A stretch of 64,000 nt of DNA from Streptomyces venezuelae (GCF_008642335.1 NZ_CP029191.1:992001-1056000); one strand, 5' to 3'. Shown: positions 34,004 to 42,669, counted from the first letter of the stretch. The notes: generated by a model from the sequence alone, not told the origin. Translations and numbers: made by a program.

Positions 34004-34876
34004 ATGTCTTGGCTTGAATCCTTCATCCTCGGGCTCGTCCAGGGGCTGACCGAGTTCCTCCCGATCTCCTCCAGCGCGCATCTGCGCCTGACCGCGGCGT
34101 TCGCGGGCTGGCACGATCCGGGGGCGGCGTTCACCGCGATCACCCAGATCGGCACGGAGGCGGCGGTGCTGATCTACTTCCGCAAGGACATCGCCCGCAT
34201 CCTGTCGGCATGGTTCGGCTCGCTCTTCGGGAAGGTGCCGCGCTCGGACCACGACGCGCAGATGGGCTGGCTGGTCATCGTCGGCTCGATCCCGATCGGC
34301 GTCCTCGGCGTGACGTTCAAGGACCAGATCGAGGGCCCGTTCCGCGATCTGCGCCTCATCGCCACGACGCTGATCGTGATGGGCATCGTCCTCGGCATCG
34401 CCGACCGCCTGGCGGCCCGCGACGAGACGGGCGGCAAACACCGGGCGGTCCGTGAGCGCAAGAGCCTCAAGGAACTCGGCGTCAGGGACGGCCTGATCTA
34501 CGGCATCTGCCAGGCGATGGCCCTGATCCCCGGCGTGTCGCGCTCGGGCGCGACGATCAGCGGCGGCCTCCTGATGGGCTACACCCGCGAGGCCGCGGCC
34601 CGCTACTCCTTCCTCCTCGCCATCCCCGCGGTCCTCGCCTCCGGCGTCTTCGAACTGAAGGACGCGGGCGAGGGTCACGTCTCCTGGGGTCCGACGATCT
34701 TCGCCACGCTCATCGCGTTCGTGGTCGGCTACGCGGTGATCGCCTGGTTCATGAAGTTCATCACCACGAAGAGCTTCATGCCGTTCGTCTACTACCGGGT
34801 CCTGCTGGGCATCGTGCTGTTCGTCCTGGTGGGCGTCGGAGAACTCAGCCCGCACGCGGGTGAGTCGGCGGGCTAG
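34004..34876 (+). CDS. uppP: Undecaprenyl-diphosphatase
   Basis: A 290-residue UppP/BacA enzyme that dephosphorylates undecaprenyl diphosphate to recycle the peptidoglycan lipid carrier. Both active-site repeats are visible: GLVQGLTEFLPISSSAHL near the N-terminus, with its Glu and Ser-rich loop, and IPGVSRSGATISGGL in the second half with its Arg/Ser. There are about eight hydrophobic helices. ATG 34004 places the protein start directly at the first motif. Overexpression of this family gives bacitracin resistance. Confidence 0.95.
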   Translation: MSWLESFILGLVQGLTEFLPISSSAHLRLTAAFAGWHDPGAAFTAITQIGTEAAVLIYFRKDIARILSAWFGSLFGKVPRSDHDAQMGWLVIVGSIPIGVLGVTFKDQIEGPFRDLRLIATTLIVMGIVLGIADRLAARDETGGKHRAVRERKSLKELGVRDGLIYGICQAMALIPGVSRSGATISGGLLMGYTREAAARYSFLLAIPAVLASGVFELKDAGEGHVSWGPTIFATLIAFVVGYAVIAWFMKFITTKSFMPFVYYRVLLGIVLFVLVGVGELSPHAGESAG

Positions 34877-34907
34877 GCCGCCGGCGCGAGCCGGGCGGGC
34901 GGCACGA

Positions 34908-35297
34908 TCAGAGCAGGGTGGTCATCACGGGCGGGACGAGCACATGCCGCGCCCGGTGTTCGGCCGCCGCGGTGTGCGCCCAGTCCGAAGCCCCCTCCGA
35001 CATGGCCGGGCGCTCCAGATCCTCCCGGCACGTCGTGCAGCGCGGGCATGCGGGCTCGAAGTCCGGGAGGAGCTCCGCGTGCTCGCGCGCCAGGTGCTGG
35101 CCGAGAGCCAGCTGCGTGGACAACCCCGAGTCGAACGGGTCGGCGTCCACGGTGCTCGCCGTGGTCAGCTCGGCCTCCGCGACCGCCTCCCGGGCCTCGA
35201 CCATCCGCTGGTAGAGGCGCGTGCACTGGCCGCATGCCATGAGCCACGCGGGCGGGACCGGCCAGAGCTCGCTGTCGTCCAAGTCGTCCTCAGCCAT
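34908..35297 (-). CDS. Small Cys-containing protein of unknown function
   Basis: 129 residues, acidic, starting MAEDDLDDSELWPVPPAW. It contains CGQC near residue 23 and a second cluster CPRCTTC near 82, which together could bind zinc, separated by a helical region (ALGQHLAREHAELL). I do not recognise the family, although the composition and GC bias are those of a real gene. The ATG 35297 was chosen because the earlier in-frame ATG at 35351 would extend into the neighbouring promoter. It is convergent with uppP. Confidence 0.7.
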   Translation of the reverse strand: MAEDDLDDSELWPVPPAWLMACGQCTRLYQRMVEAREAVAEAELTTASTVDADPFDSGLSTQLALGQHLAREHAELLPDFEPACPRCTTCREDLERPAMSEGASDWAHTAAAEHRARHVLVPPVMTTLL

Positions 35298-35447
35298 GGC
35301 CGGTGAGCCTAGCCCCGACGACCGCCACGGCAGCGCGCATCCGGCCAACAAGAACCCATGTTGGGTAGGGAGTCACGAGTGACTGACCGCCCCACTCCAT
35401 CCCAGGCAGGCCACAGACAGCCCACACGATCCAGAAGGAGCACCACC

Positions 35448-35888
35448 ATGACGCTTCAGCGGATGGACAACGTCGCCGTCATCGTCGAGGACCTGGACGC
35501 CGCCATCGCCTTCTTCGGCGAGATCGGCATGGAACTGGAGGGCAGGACGCAGATCGAGGGCCTCTACGCGGACCGTATCGTCGGACTGGACGGCGTACGC
35601 ACCGACATCGCGATGATGCACGTCCCCGACGGCCACGGCAGGCTGGAGCTGACGAAGTACCACGCCCCCGCGGCAGTCGCCACCGCACCGCCCCACCCGT
35701 CGCCCAACACGCTGGGCCTGCACCGCGTCATGTTCGCCGTCGACGACATCGACGACACCGTCGCCCGCCTGCGCCCCCACGGCGCCGAGCTTCTCGGTGA
35801 GGTGGTCCGGTTCGAGAACAGCTACCGCCTCTGCTACCTCCGCGGCCCCGCGGGCATCATCGTCGCCCTGGCCGAACAGATCGGTTAG
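35448..35888 (+). CDS. VOC/glyoxalase-fold protein
   Basis: A 146-residue vicinal-oxygen-chelate protein with two beta-alpha-beta-beta-beta modules. DNVAVIVEDLDAAIAFFGEIG starts the first, and LHRVMFAVDDIDDTVARLRPHGAEL the second. Metal ligands may include Glu/His in RLELTKYH and LGLHRVMF. The ribosome binding site aaggag lies 7 bases before ATG 35448. Family members include glyoxalase I, dioxygenases and antibiotic-binding proteins; nothing nearby points to a substrate. Confidence 0.85.
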   Translation: MTLQRMDNVAVIVEDLDAAIAFFGEIGMELEGRTQIEGLYADRIVGLDGVRTDIAMMHVPDGHGRLELTKYHAPAAVATAPPHPSPNTLGLHRVMFAVDDIDDTVARLRPHGAELLGEVVRFENSYRLCYLRGPAGIIVALAEQIG

Positions 35889-35999
35889 CCCCGGCCAGCA
35901 CGAGCGCCCCCGCCCGCGCGGGGTGCGTTCGGTCACGTGCCGCAGGTGTGCGGTAGCTGACAGTTCCGATTGTCGTAGGCATCCCCTAGGCTTGGCGCC

Positions 36000-36179
36000 A
36001 TGCCCTTAACCCCTCCACCCCATGGTTCCGTGCGCTCTTCCGACGAGCTGAACGAGCGGATCCGCGGCCTGTGGCTGCGCGCCGGCGGTCGGCTCTCCGC
36101 CGAACAGCGCAGAGAGTACGAGCAGTTGGTGACGGAGTGGGCCGCCGCTGTCCGCGCGGAGATCGTGAAGGCCGCATAG
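36000..36179 (+). CDS. Small 59-residue protein with a TTA codon
   Basis: An ORF from ATG 36000 to TAG 36179 encoding a helical, charged peptide (SSDELNERIRGLWLRAGGRL, then EQRREYEQLVTEWAAAV). Codon 3 is TTA (36006-36008), the rare leucine codon read in Streptomyces only by the bldA tRNA, so translation would be limited to late growth or differentiation. A -10-like TAGGCT lies 13 bases upstream, suggesting a leaderless transcript. The strong third-position GC bias supports a real gene. The family is not recognised. Confidence 0.6.
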   Translation: MPLTPPPHGSVRSSDELNERIRGLWLRAGGRLSAEQRREYEQLVTEWAAAVRAEIVKAA

Positions 36180-36250
36180 CCGCTTCTTCCCGACGTGCAT
36201 ATCCCTGCACGCATCTTGGCTCCCCACCTCCCGTGCCCAACACTGAGCCG

Positions 36251-36757
36251 ATGACGCAGCGCGTGGAACTCGCCGCCGTGATCGACCGGTTGGCCGTCGA
36301 TGCCCTCATCACCGAGTACGCGGTGGCCGTCGACGACGGCGACTGGACCGCCTACCGACAGCTCTTCGCCCCCGACGGACGCGCCGACTACCGCTCCGCG
36401 GGCGGCATCGAAGGAGGAGCCGACGAGATCACCGCGTGGCTTTCCGAGACCATGCGGATGTTCCCCATGCGCCAGCACCTGATCACCAACCGCAGGCTGG
36501 AGTTCGGGACGCTGGAACAGGACATCGACGACGTCGCCCGCGTCCAGGCCGACTACGTGAACCCGATGCGGTTCGCGCAGCCCCCGGGCCCGTCCCCCGC
36601 CGTCGAGCCCACGACCGCGCCGGACTTCATCTGCGGCGGCCGCTACGCCTTCACCCTGACCCGTACGCACAACGGCTGGCGGCTGCGCCACGTGGTCGTC
36701 ACGGAGAAGTGGCGCCAGCTGGCCGGCCGACGGCGGGAAGCCGCCACGGAGGCCTGA
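36251..36757 (+). CDS. SnoaL-like (NTF2-fold) protein
   Basis: A 168-residue SnoaL_4-type protein: a cone-shaped NTF2 fold with DALITEYAVAVDDGDWTAYR, LFAPDGRADYRSAGG and HLITNRRLEF, then a C-terminal strand GGRYAFTLTRTHNGWRLRHV. Members include cyclases, isomerases and hydratases as well as proteins of unknown function. ATG 36251 gives the standard family start. It is possibly co-transcribed with the TTA-containing small gene 71 bases upstream. Confidence 0.8.
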   Translation: MTQRVELAAVIDRLAVDALITEYAVAVDDGDWTAYRQLFAPDGRADYRSAGGIEGGADEITAWLSETMRMFPMRQHLITNRRLEFGTLEQDIDDVARVQADYVNPMRFAQPPGPSPAVEPTTAPDFICGGRYAFTLTRTHNGWRLRHVVVTEKWRQLAGRRREAATEA

Positions 36758-36860
36758 GCCGCGTCAGGCGTCCGCCACCTGCCCGACCCACTGTCCTAGA
36801 TCGTCCACGTCGCGCACACTGGTCGTACGACGGGGCGTCGGGGACCGAGGGAGGCGCTGC

Positions 36861-38720
36861 ATGGAGCTGTCCGACGACGACCGACGGGAGCGGTACCGGC
36901 AGCGTGCCGGGCGGCTGCTCGCGTCCCGCTGGTGGCGCGGCGCCCTCGCTGTCACCGCGGGAGCGCTGCCCGCTCTCGCCTTCCCCGCCCCGTCACTGTG
37001 GTGGTTCGCGTACGTCGCCCTGGTGCCGTGGCTGCTCCTGGCGCGGTCGGCTCCGACCGCCCGGCGCGCCGCGCTCGACGGCTGGCTGGGCGGCCTCGGC
37101 TTCATGGTGGCCGTGCACCACTGGCTGCTGCCGAGCCTGCACGTGTTCACCGTCGTCATAGCCGCGCTGCTCGGTCTGCTGTGGGCGCCCTGGGGGTGGC
37201 TGGTGCGGCGGGTGCTCGGCGGCGTGCCGGGGCCGGCGCGGGCCGCGGGCGCGCTCGTGGTGCTGCCCTCGGGGTGGCTGCTGGTCGAACTGGTCAGGTC
37301 CTGGGAGGGCCTTGGCGGCCCGTGGGGTCTGCTCGGCTCCAGCCAGTGGCAGGTGCCGCCCGCGCTGCGACTCGCGTCGGTGGGCGGGGTATGGCTGGTC
37401 AGCGCGTTCGTCGTGGTCGTGAACACGGGGGTCGCGCTGCTGGCCGTCGCGGGGGCGGCGGGTGCGGCGCGGACCTCGACAGGGCGTACGGGCGCTCCGG
37501 CCACGGGATACTCGACGCGGCAAACGGGCGCTCCGGCCACGGGATACTCGACGCGGCAAACGGGCGCTCCGGGCACAGAATCCTCGACGCGGCAAACGGG
37601 CGCTCCGGGCACGGACAGGGCAGCGAAGACGCAGAGGCCCACCTCCCTCACCGCCCCCATCCTCCCCGCCCTCGCCGGCATCCTCACCGTCGCCACCGCC
37701 ACCGCGGCCGCCTGGGCGTGGGCCCCCCGGCCCGAATCCGCGGGGCACACCCGCGTCGCCGTCGTCCAGCCCGGCATCATCGCGGACGGCATCGCGAGCG
37801 CCGACAAGCGGCTGGCCCGCGAGGAGGCGCTGACCCGCACCCTGGCGGGCCGGCACCCGGACCTCGTCGTCTGGGGCGAGAGCAGCGTCGGGTTCGACCT
37901 GGCAGACCGGCCGGACGTGGCCCGCCGCATAGCCGCCCTCTCCCGCGAGGTGGGCGCGGACATCCTGGTGAACGTCGACGCGCGCCGCTCCGACCGGCCC
38001 GGGATATTCAAGAGTTCCGTCCTGGTGGGTCCGGACGGGCCGACCGGCGACCGCTACGACAAGATGCGGCTCGTACCCTTCGGCGAGTACATTCCGGCGC
38101 GCTCCCTGCTCGGCTGGGCGACGTCCGTCGGAAAGGCCGCGGGCGAGGACCGCAGGCGCGGCGACCGCCAAGTGGTGATGCGCACCGGCCACGACCTCCG
38201 TGTCGGCCCCCTCGTCTGCTTCGAGTCCGCGTTCCCCGACATGAGCCGCAGGCTCACCCGGGACGGGGCCCAGCTGCTGCTCGCCCAGTCCGCGACGTCG
38301 TCGTTCCAGAACAGCTGGGCGCCCCGGCAGCACGCGTCGCTCGCGGCGGTGCGGGCCGCGGAGACCGGCCGCCCCATGGTGCACGCCACGCTCACCGGCG
38401 TCTCCGCGGTGTACGGCCCTGAGGGTTCGCGCGTCGGCAGCACGATCGGCACCTCCGCGAGCGCCGCGGCCCTGTACGACGTGCCGCTGGCCACGGGCGA
38501 GACGGCGTACGTCGAGTGGGGCGACTGGCCCGTGCACGCCGCCCTGCTCGTGCTCCTCGCACTGGGCCTGACCGAGGGCCTGCGCTCCCTGCGATCACGT
38601 CGATCCCCCGGACAGGCCGCGGGCAGTGCCGCTCCCGCAACTAGCCCCGACCCTGCTCCTGAGCCGCGCGAACCACACGCTCGCACAGCTCATGGGTCGC
38701 CAGCGCGTCCCGGGCGCTGA
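36861..38720 (+). CDS. lnt: Apolipoprotein N-acyltransferase
   Basis: 619 residues, longer than typical Lnt (about 500-540). An N-terminal membrane domain of about six helices is followed by a nitrilase-fold domain with the catalytic Glu in VVWGESSVGF, Lys in DRYDKMRLVPFGEY and Cys in LVCFESAFPD. It adds the third acyl chain to lipoproteins. A tract of four 12-residue repeats (TGAPATGYSTRQ type, residues about 210-253) lies between the membrane and nitrilase parts, and a 28-residue Pro/Ala/Arg tail overlaps the next gene by 80 bases. Streptomyces carry one or two Lnt copies; this looks functional. Confidence 0.92.
   Translation: MELSDDDRRERYRQRAGRLLASRWWRGALAVTAGALPALAFPAPSLWWFAYVALVPWLLLARSAPTARRAALDGWLGGLGFMVAVHHWLLPSLHVFTVVIAALLGLLWAPWGWLVRRVLGGVPGPARAAGALVVLPSGWLLVELVRSWEGLGGPWGLLGSSQWQVPPALRLASVGGVWLVSAFVVVVNTGVALLAVAGAAGAARTSTGRTGAPATGYSTRQTGAPATGYSTRQTGAPGTESSTRQTGAPGTDRAAKTQRPTSLTAPILPALAGILTVATATAAAWAWAPRPESAGHTRVAVVQPGIIADGIASADKRLAREEALTRTLAGRHPDLVVWGESSVGFDLADRPDVARRIAALSREVGADILVNVDARRSDRPGIFKSSVLVGPDGPTGDRYDKMRLVPFGEYIPARSLLGWATSVGKAAGEDRRRGDRQVVMRTGHDLRVGPLVCFESAFPDMSRRLTRDGAQLLLAQSATSSFQNSWAPRQHASLAAVRAAETGRPMVHATLTGVSAVYGPEGSRVGSTIGTSASAAALYDVPLATGETAYVEWGDWPVHAALLVLLALGLTEGLRSLRSRRSPGQAAGSAAPATSPDPAPEPREPHARTAHGSPARPGR
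37488..37619 (+). repeat. 36-bp tandem repeat inside lnt
   Basis: Three full copies (37488-37523, 37524-37559, 37560-37595) and one partial (37596-37619). Copies 1 and 2 are identical and copy 3 has a few changes. The unit encodes TGAPATGYSTRQ or close variants, in a periplasmic loop of Lnt. Copy number may vary between strains by slippage. Confidence 0.85.
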
Positions 38721-39549
38721 GCAGCTTGCCCGCGCGTACGGCGTCCAGGAAGGACAGCACGACCTGCTCGATGCCGCGCTGACGGGCCACCGGCACCCAG
38801 TCGCCGCGCCGCCGCACACTGGGCTGGCCCTTGTGGTCGACGATCTCGGCGAGGTTGATCACCTGCCGCTTGGTGTCCTGGCCGGAGATCTCGAGGATCT
38901 CCTCGGTGGAGCCGCTCAGCCGGTTCATCATGCCGATCGCGACGAACCCGTCGCCCGCGAGCTGCACCACCACGTGGTGCATGAGCCCGTCCTCGACACG
39001 GGAACGCACCGTGACGTCGTCGATCGGGCCCGGCGCCAGGAACCGCAGCGTGTCCACGACGTGGATGAAGTCGTCGAGCACGAGCGTGCGCGGGTCCTCG
39101 GGCAGCCCCACGCGGTTCTTCTGCATGAGGATCATCTCGCGGGGGTGCTCGACGCACTGCGCGTAGCCGGGCGCGAAGCGGCGGTTGAAGCCGACGGCGA
39201 GGCTGACGCCACGCTCCTCGGCGAGGCGCACGAGACGCTCGGAGTCGGCGAATTCGTACGCGATGGGCTTGTCGACGTACGTCGGCACGCCCGCCTCGAC
39301 GAGCCGGGTGACGATCTCCGGGTGCACGGCGGTCGGCGCGTGCACGAACGCGGCGTCGAGGTCCTGGGCGAGGAGGGCGTCCAGGTCGGTGTGGCAGCGG
39401 GAGTCCGGGATGTGGTGGACGCCTGCGACCTCGGCGAGGGTCGCGGGCGTGCGCGTCTGCAGGTGCAGTTCGACCCCGGGCAGGGTGGTGAGGACGGGCA
39501 GGTACGCCTTCCGCGCGATGTCGCCGAGTCCGATGCAGCCGATCTTCAC
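38641..39549 (-). CDS. Gfo/Idh/MocA-family oxidoreductase
   Basis: A 302-residue NAD(P)-dependent oxidoreductase. The Rossmann start is VKIGCIGLGDIARKAYLP, with YVDKPIAYEF holding the catalytic Lys of the EKP-type motif (here DKP), HAPTAVHPEI, and a C-terminal sheet with DDFIHVVDTLRF. The start is GTG 39549, 7 bases after ggag; an adjacent GTG at 39552 is too close to it. It probably oxidises or reduces a sugar, cyclitol or biliverdin-like compound. Its end overlaps the convergent lnt tail by 80 bases. Confidence 0.85.
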   Translation of the reverse strand: MKIGCIGLGDIARKAYLPVLTTLPGVELHLQTRTPATLAEVAGVHHIPDSRCHTDLDALLAQDLDAAFVHAPTAVHPEIVTRLVEAGVPTYVDKPIAYEFADSERLVRLAEERGVSLAVGFNRRFAPGYAQCVEHPREMILMQKNRVGLPEDPRTLVLDDFIHVVDTLRFLAPGPIDDVTVRSRVEDGLMHHVVVQLAGDGFVAIGMMNRLSGSTEEILEISGQDTKRQVINLAEIVDHKGQPSVRRRGDWVPVARQRGIEQVVLSFLDAVRAGKLLSARDALATHELCERVVRAAQEQGRG

Positions 39550-39574
39550 CACTGTTCTCCTGTCTGCTGTCCGT

Positions 39575-40840
39575 CTACCGACGACGGTCGCCCGTCTGCT
39601 GCCGCTCGGCGGCGCCGGTCGTCGTTCCCGCAGCATACGGGGGTTGCGGAGGACGCCAGTCGGCGATGGAGGAGAAGCTCCGCATGACGAAGTCGGGGCC
39701 GAGGCGCGTCGCCGTCGCGACGAGGGCGTCGCGTACGCCGATGAGCGGGCCGCTGGTGGGGTGCGTGAGACGGGCGGCCCGCGCGGCACGCCGGACGATC
39801 CCGGTGGTGCGGGGGACGCGGGCCGCGCTGTAGGCCGCGAGACCCGCGGCGAGGTCGGCGCCCGACGTCATGGGGTCGGCGACCGGTGCCACGTGGTGGG
39901 CCAGGACCACGGCGTCCTCGATGGCCTGGTTGCCGCCCTGGCCGAGGCTCGGCGCCATGGCGTGCGCGGCGTCGCCGAGGAGGGCGACGCGACCGCGGTG
40001 GTACGCGGGGAGCGGCGTCGTCAGGTGGCGGACGTCGTTGCGCAGGATGTCCTCCGCCCTGACGGCGTCGATCAGGCCGGGGATCGGGGCGTGCCAGTCG
40101 GCGAAGCGGCGCCGGAGCTCCGCCTTCTCGCTGTCGGGCGCCCTGCCTCCCTCGGGCAGCCGGGCGGTGGCGTACGCGTACACCCTGCCGTCCTTCAGCG
40201 GGTGCGTGCCCCAGACACCGCCGCGGCCCCACGTCTCGTGCGGCGTGAACGGCTGGTCCGGCGCCGGGATGACGAAACGCCACGCGGTGAACCCCGCGTA
40301 GTCCGGGCCGGGGTGGGCCGGGAACAGTGCCGCGCGCACGGCGGAGTTGATGCCGTCGGCGCCGACGACGAGGTCCGCCTCGATGTCGCCGTCGTCCGTG
40401 GAGACGACGGCGGGGCGGCCCGCGGTGCCGGGGTCCTTGAGGCGGGCATGCGCGCCGGTGCGCAGCGACTTCTCGGGCAGCTCGGAGACGAGCAGGTCGA
40501 CGAGGGTCGCCCGGTGCAGCATGACGAGCGATCCGCCGTACGTCCCCTCGGCCGCGGCGGCGCTCGTACGCACCAGCCACCGGCCGTTCTGCGCGCGCAT
40601 CCCGCCGTCGCCCTCCCAGGCGGCGAGCGCGCGGACCCGGTCGCCGAGGCCCAGGACGTCCAGGGCGCGCTGGGCGTTGGGGGCGAGGCCGATGCCCGAG
40701 CCGACGGGTTCCAGGGAGGCGGCCCGCTCCAGGACGGTCACGCGCCAGCCCGACGCGTGCAGCCCGATGGCCGCGGCGAGCCCGCCGATGCCGCCGCCCA
40801 CGACGACGGCGTGGGGCTGCGGCTTCAGGGCCTGGTTCAT
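39575..40840 (-). CDS. FAD-dependent monooxygenase (PHBH type)
   Basis: A 421-residue flavoprotein hydroxylase. The dinucleotide loop VVVGGGIGGLAAAIGLHASG is near the N-terminus, the DG-type motif VVGADGINSAVR is central, and ALLGDAAHAMAPSLGQGGNQ is the second FAD-binding block. A strong ribosome binding site (gggagga) precedes ATG 40840. It probably hydroxylates an aromatic or polyketide-like substrate with NAD(P)H and O2. It is divergent from a TetR gene with a pair of operator-like palindromes between them, so expression is likely induced by the substrate or a toxic compound. Confidence 0.9.
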   Translation of the reverse strand: MNQALKPQPHAVVVGGGIGGLAAAIGLHASGWRVTVLERAASLEPVGSGIGLAPNAQRALDVLGLGDRVRALAAWEGDGGMRAQNGRWLVRTSAAAAEGTYGGSLVMLHRATLVDLLVSELPEKSLRTGAHARLKDPGTAGRPAVVSTDDGDIEADLVVGADGINSAVRAALFPAHPGPDYAGFTAWRFVIPAPDQPFTPHETWGRGGVWGTHPLKDGRVYAYATARLPEGGRAPDSEKAELRRRFADWHAPIPGLIDAVRAEDILRNDVRHLTTPLPAYHRGRVALLGDAAHAMAPSLGQGGNQAIEDAVVLAHHVAPVADPMTSGADLAAGLAAYSAARVPRTTGIVRRAARAARLTHPTSGPLIGVRDALVATATRLGPDFVMRSFSSIADWRPPQPPYAAGTTTGAAERQQTGDRRR

Positions 40841-40856
40841 GTTTCCTCCCGCGGGA

Positions 40857-40903
40857 ACTACAGGTGTAGTGAACGGCCGGTTCGACCGTACTACACCTGT
40901 AGT
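40857..40903. promoter_or_regulatory. Two inverted copies of a palindromic 14-mer (TetR operators)
   Basis: ACTACAGGTGTAGT (40857-40870) and its exact reverse complement ACTACACCTGTAGT (40890-40903). Each is itself palindromic around two central bases. They cover the divergent promoters of the monooxygenase and TetR genes, with centres 33 bases (about three helical turns) apart. Confidence 0.85.
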
Positions 40904-40924
40904 GTGCCGGGTAAGGTTTCCGCC

Positions 40925-41527
40925 ATGTCCGTACGCAGCGCGGGTGCCCCCCGCACCGATCGCACCGAACTCATCGCCGACGCCGCCCTCGCCCTGCTCG
41001 CGGAACGCGGCATGCGCGGCCTCACCCACCGCGCCGTCGACGAGGCAGCCGGACTCCCCCAGGGCTCGACGTCCAACCACGCGCGAACCCGGCTCGCCCT
41101 CCTGGAAGTGGCGGTACGACGTCAGGCCGAGCGCGAGGCGGAGATCCTGGACCCCGCCGAGATGCCGCACCCCTCGGCGGGACGCGGGCAGCTGGCCGCC
41201 GGACTGGCCCAGGCCCTGCACCGGTACCTGACCGGCGACCATCGCCAACTCCTCGTATCCCGTTACGAGCTGGCGATGGAAGCGACCCGCAGGCCGGAAC
41301 TGCGCGCCTACTACGACGCGGCCGGCGCCCAGTTCAGAGAGCCCCTGGTGTCCCTGCTCCGTGCCGCGGGCTCCACCGCGCCGGAGCGCCACACGCTGTC
41401 CCTGGTGGCCTGGTGCGACGGGCTGATGTTCTCGTGCGTGGCGGGTTCGTTCCACGCCGCGACGCCGACGGTGGAAGAGCTGCGGAGCAGTGTGGGGGAA
41501 CTGCTGCGGGGGATGCTGGACGCGTGA
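40925..41527 (+). CDS. TetR-family regulator
   Basis: A 200-residue regulator with an N-terminal helix-turn-helix (ELIADAALALLAERGMRGLT, HRAVDEAAGLPQGSTSNHA), in which the recognition helix has the GSTSNHF-like end typical of TetR proteins controlling drug resistance and catabolic operons. The ligand domain includes RYELAMEATRRPELRAYYDA. It is divergent from the FAD monooxygenase and presumably binds the two 14-mers between them. Confidence 0.9.
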   Translation: MSVRSAGAPRTDRTELIADAALALLAERGMRGLTHRAVDEAAGLPQGSTSNHARTRLALLEVAVRRQAEREAEILDPAEMPHPSAGRGQLAAGLAQALHRYLTGDHRQLLVSRYELAMEATRRPELRAYYDAAGAQFREPLVSLLRAAGSTAPERHTLSLVAWCDGLMFSCVAGSFHAATPTVEELRSSVGELLRGMLDA

Positions 41528-41613
41528 GGCGGCGCGTCGGGTCCGTCACCCGTGCGGGGCAACCTCCAGGGGTTCCGGAGCCAACTTCGGCCCGACCCAG
41601 CAGAGTTGCGCAG

Positions 41614-42120
41614 ATGCATCGACCGACGACCACCGCCGCCGCGCTCCTCGTCACCGTGGCCGTCTCGGCAGCCGCCTCGGCCGCCGTCACCGGCTGCACG
41701 AGCGTCGAGCGGCCCTCGGGCCCCGGCCCGTCGGTGGCCACCGCACCCCAGCCCGCTCCCCGCACCGACGGCGAGCAGCGCCCGAAGATCGTGCAGGCCC
41801 CGGCCCGGGAGGCCCTGCAACGCATGGACCCGCCCCGCACCCCGTCCCCCCAAAAGCCCGACGGAAGCCCGGACGCCCCTGCCGGAGCCGACCCCTCCGC
41901 CCCGCCCCCGTCCCGCACGCACCGCCAAGCCCCACCCCCCGTGGCCGCCCCCGCACGCAGACCCGCCGCCGCACGTCCCGACGCGGGAGCCACCCGCCCC
42001 GCCCCCGTCAGAGTCCCCGCCACCCCGGTGACCGACGTCTGCGCCCTCGGCGAGGCCTACGGCAAGTGGCGGCCGAACAGCCCCGAAGCGGTCATCTGCC
42101 GCGACACGTACGGCCGCTGA
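41614..42120 (+). CDS. Pro-rich lipoprotein of unknown function
   Basis: 168 residues. A lipoprotein signal (residues 1-27) ends in AVTG with the lipid-attachment Cys28. A long Pro/Ala/Arg-rich middle, probably disordered and cell-wall spanning, leads to a short conserved-looking C-terminus VCALGEAYGKWRPNSPEAVI followed by a Cys. Two Cys there could form a disulfide. No enzyme motif is visible. It lies 86 bases after the TetR gene on the same strand and probably has its own promoter. Role inferred only as an envelope protein. Confidence 0.72.
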   Translation: MHRPTTTAAALLVTVAVSAAASAAVTGCTSVERPSGPGPSVATAPQPAPRTDGEQRPKIVQAPAREALQRMDPPRTPSPQKPDGSPDAPAGADPSAPPPSRTHRQAPPPVAAPARRPAAARPDAGATRPAPVRVPATPVTDVCALGEAYGKWRPNSPEAVICRDTYGR

Positions 42121-42180
42121 CACCGCGACGGCCCGCCCCCCCCGTTCCCCCGCACGTCCTGACCGGCTTCCTCGCCGGGC

Positions 42181-42669
42181 TCACTCCTCCTCGCTCCCCT
42201 CCCCCACCTCCCCCTCCAGGCGGGCGATGGCGTCCCTGATGCCCCTGCCGTAGCCGTCGTCCTCCAGTGCGCCGACGGCGCCGCGCGCCCGGCGCAGATG
42301 GCTGCGGGCCGCTCCCGGGCGGCCCAGCTTCACGTAGTCCGCGGCGAGGTTCAGGTGCAGCGAGGGGTAGAAGCCGCGCACCGCGAGCGACTGGTGGTGT
42401 TCGTTCAGGCGCTCGTCCGTGAGCTCGTCCGCCGCCGACAACGCCCGCAGGTCCCAGGCCAGTTCGTCGGAGGGGTCGGCCTGCGTGTCCGCCATGTAGT
42501 GCGCGAGCGTGCAGCGGTGCAGCGGGTCGCCGTCCTCGCCGATCTCTCCCCACAGACCGAGGAAACGGCCCTGGGCCTCCTCGCGGTCGCCGCCGTGATG
42601 CAGCATGACCGCCTGCCCGATCCGCGTCATCATCGCGTCCTCCGCCGTCTGCTCCTGCTGCTCCGTCAC
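42181..42669 (-). CDS. TPR-like small protein
   Basis: 162 residues, almost entirely helical. It contains TPR-like pairs such as EEAQGRFLGLWGEIGEDGDP, HRCTLAHYMADTQADPSDEL and YPSLHLNLAADYVKLGRPGA with RSHLRRARGAV. GTG 42669 is chosen because cggagga stands 5 bases upstream; an ATG at 42735 would add an unrelated tail. The acidic C-terminus ends EGSEEE. Probably a protein-protein interaction module; the partner is unknown. Confidence 0.78.
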   Translation of the reverse strand: MTEQQEQTAEDAMMTRIGQAVMLHHGGDREEAQGRFLGLWGEIGEDGDPLHRCTLAHYMADTQADPSDELAWDLRALSAADELTDERLNEHHQSLAVRGFYPSLHLNLAADYVKLGRPGAARSHLRRARGAVGALEDDGYGRGIRDAIARLEGEVGEGSEEE

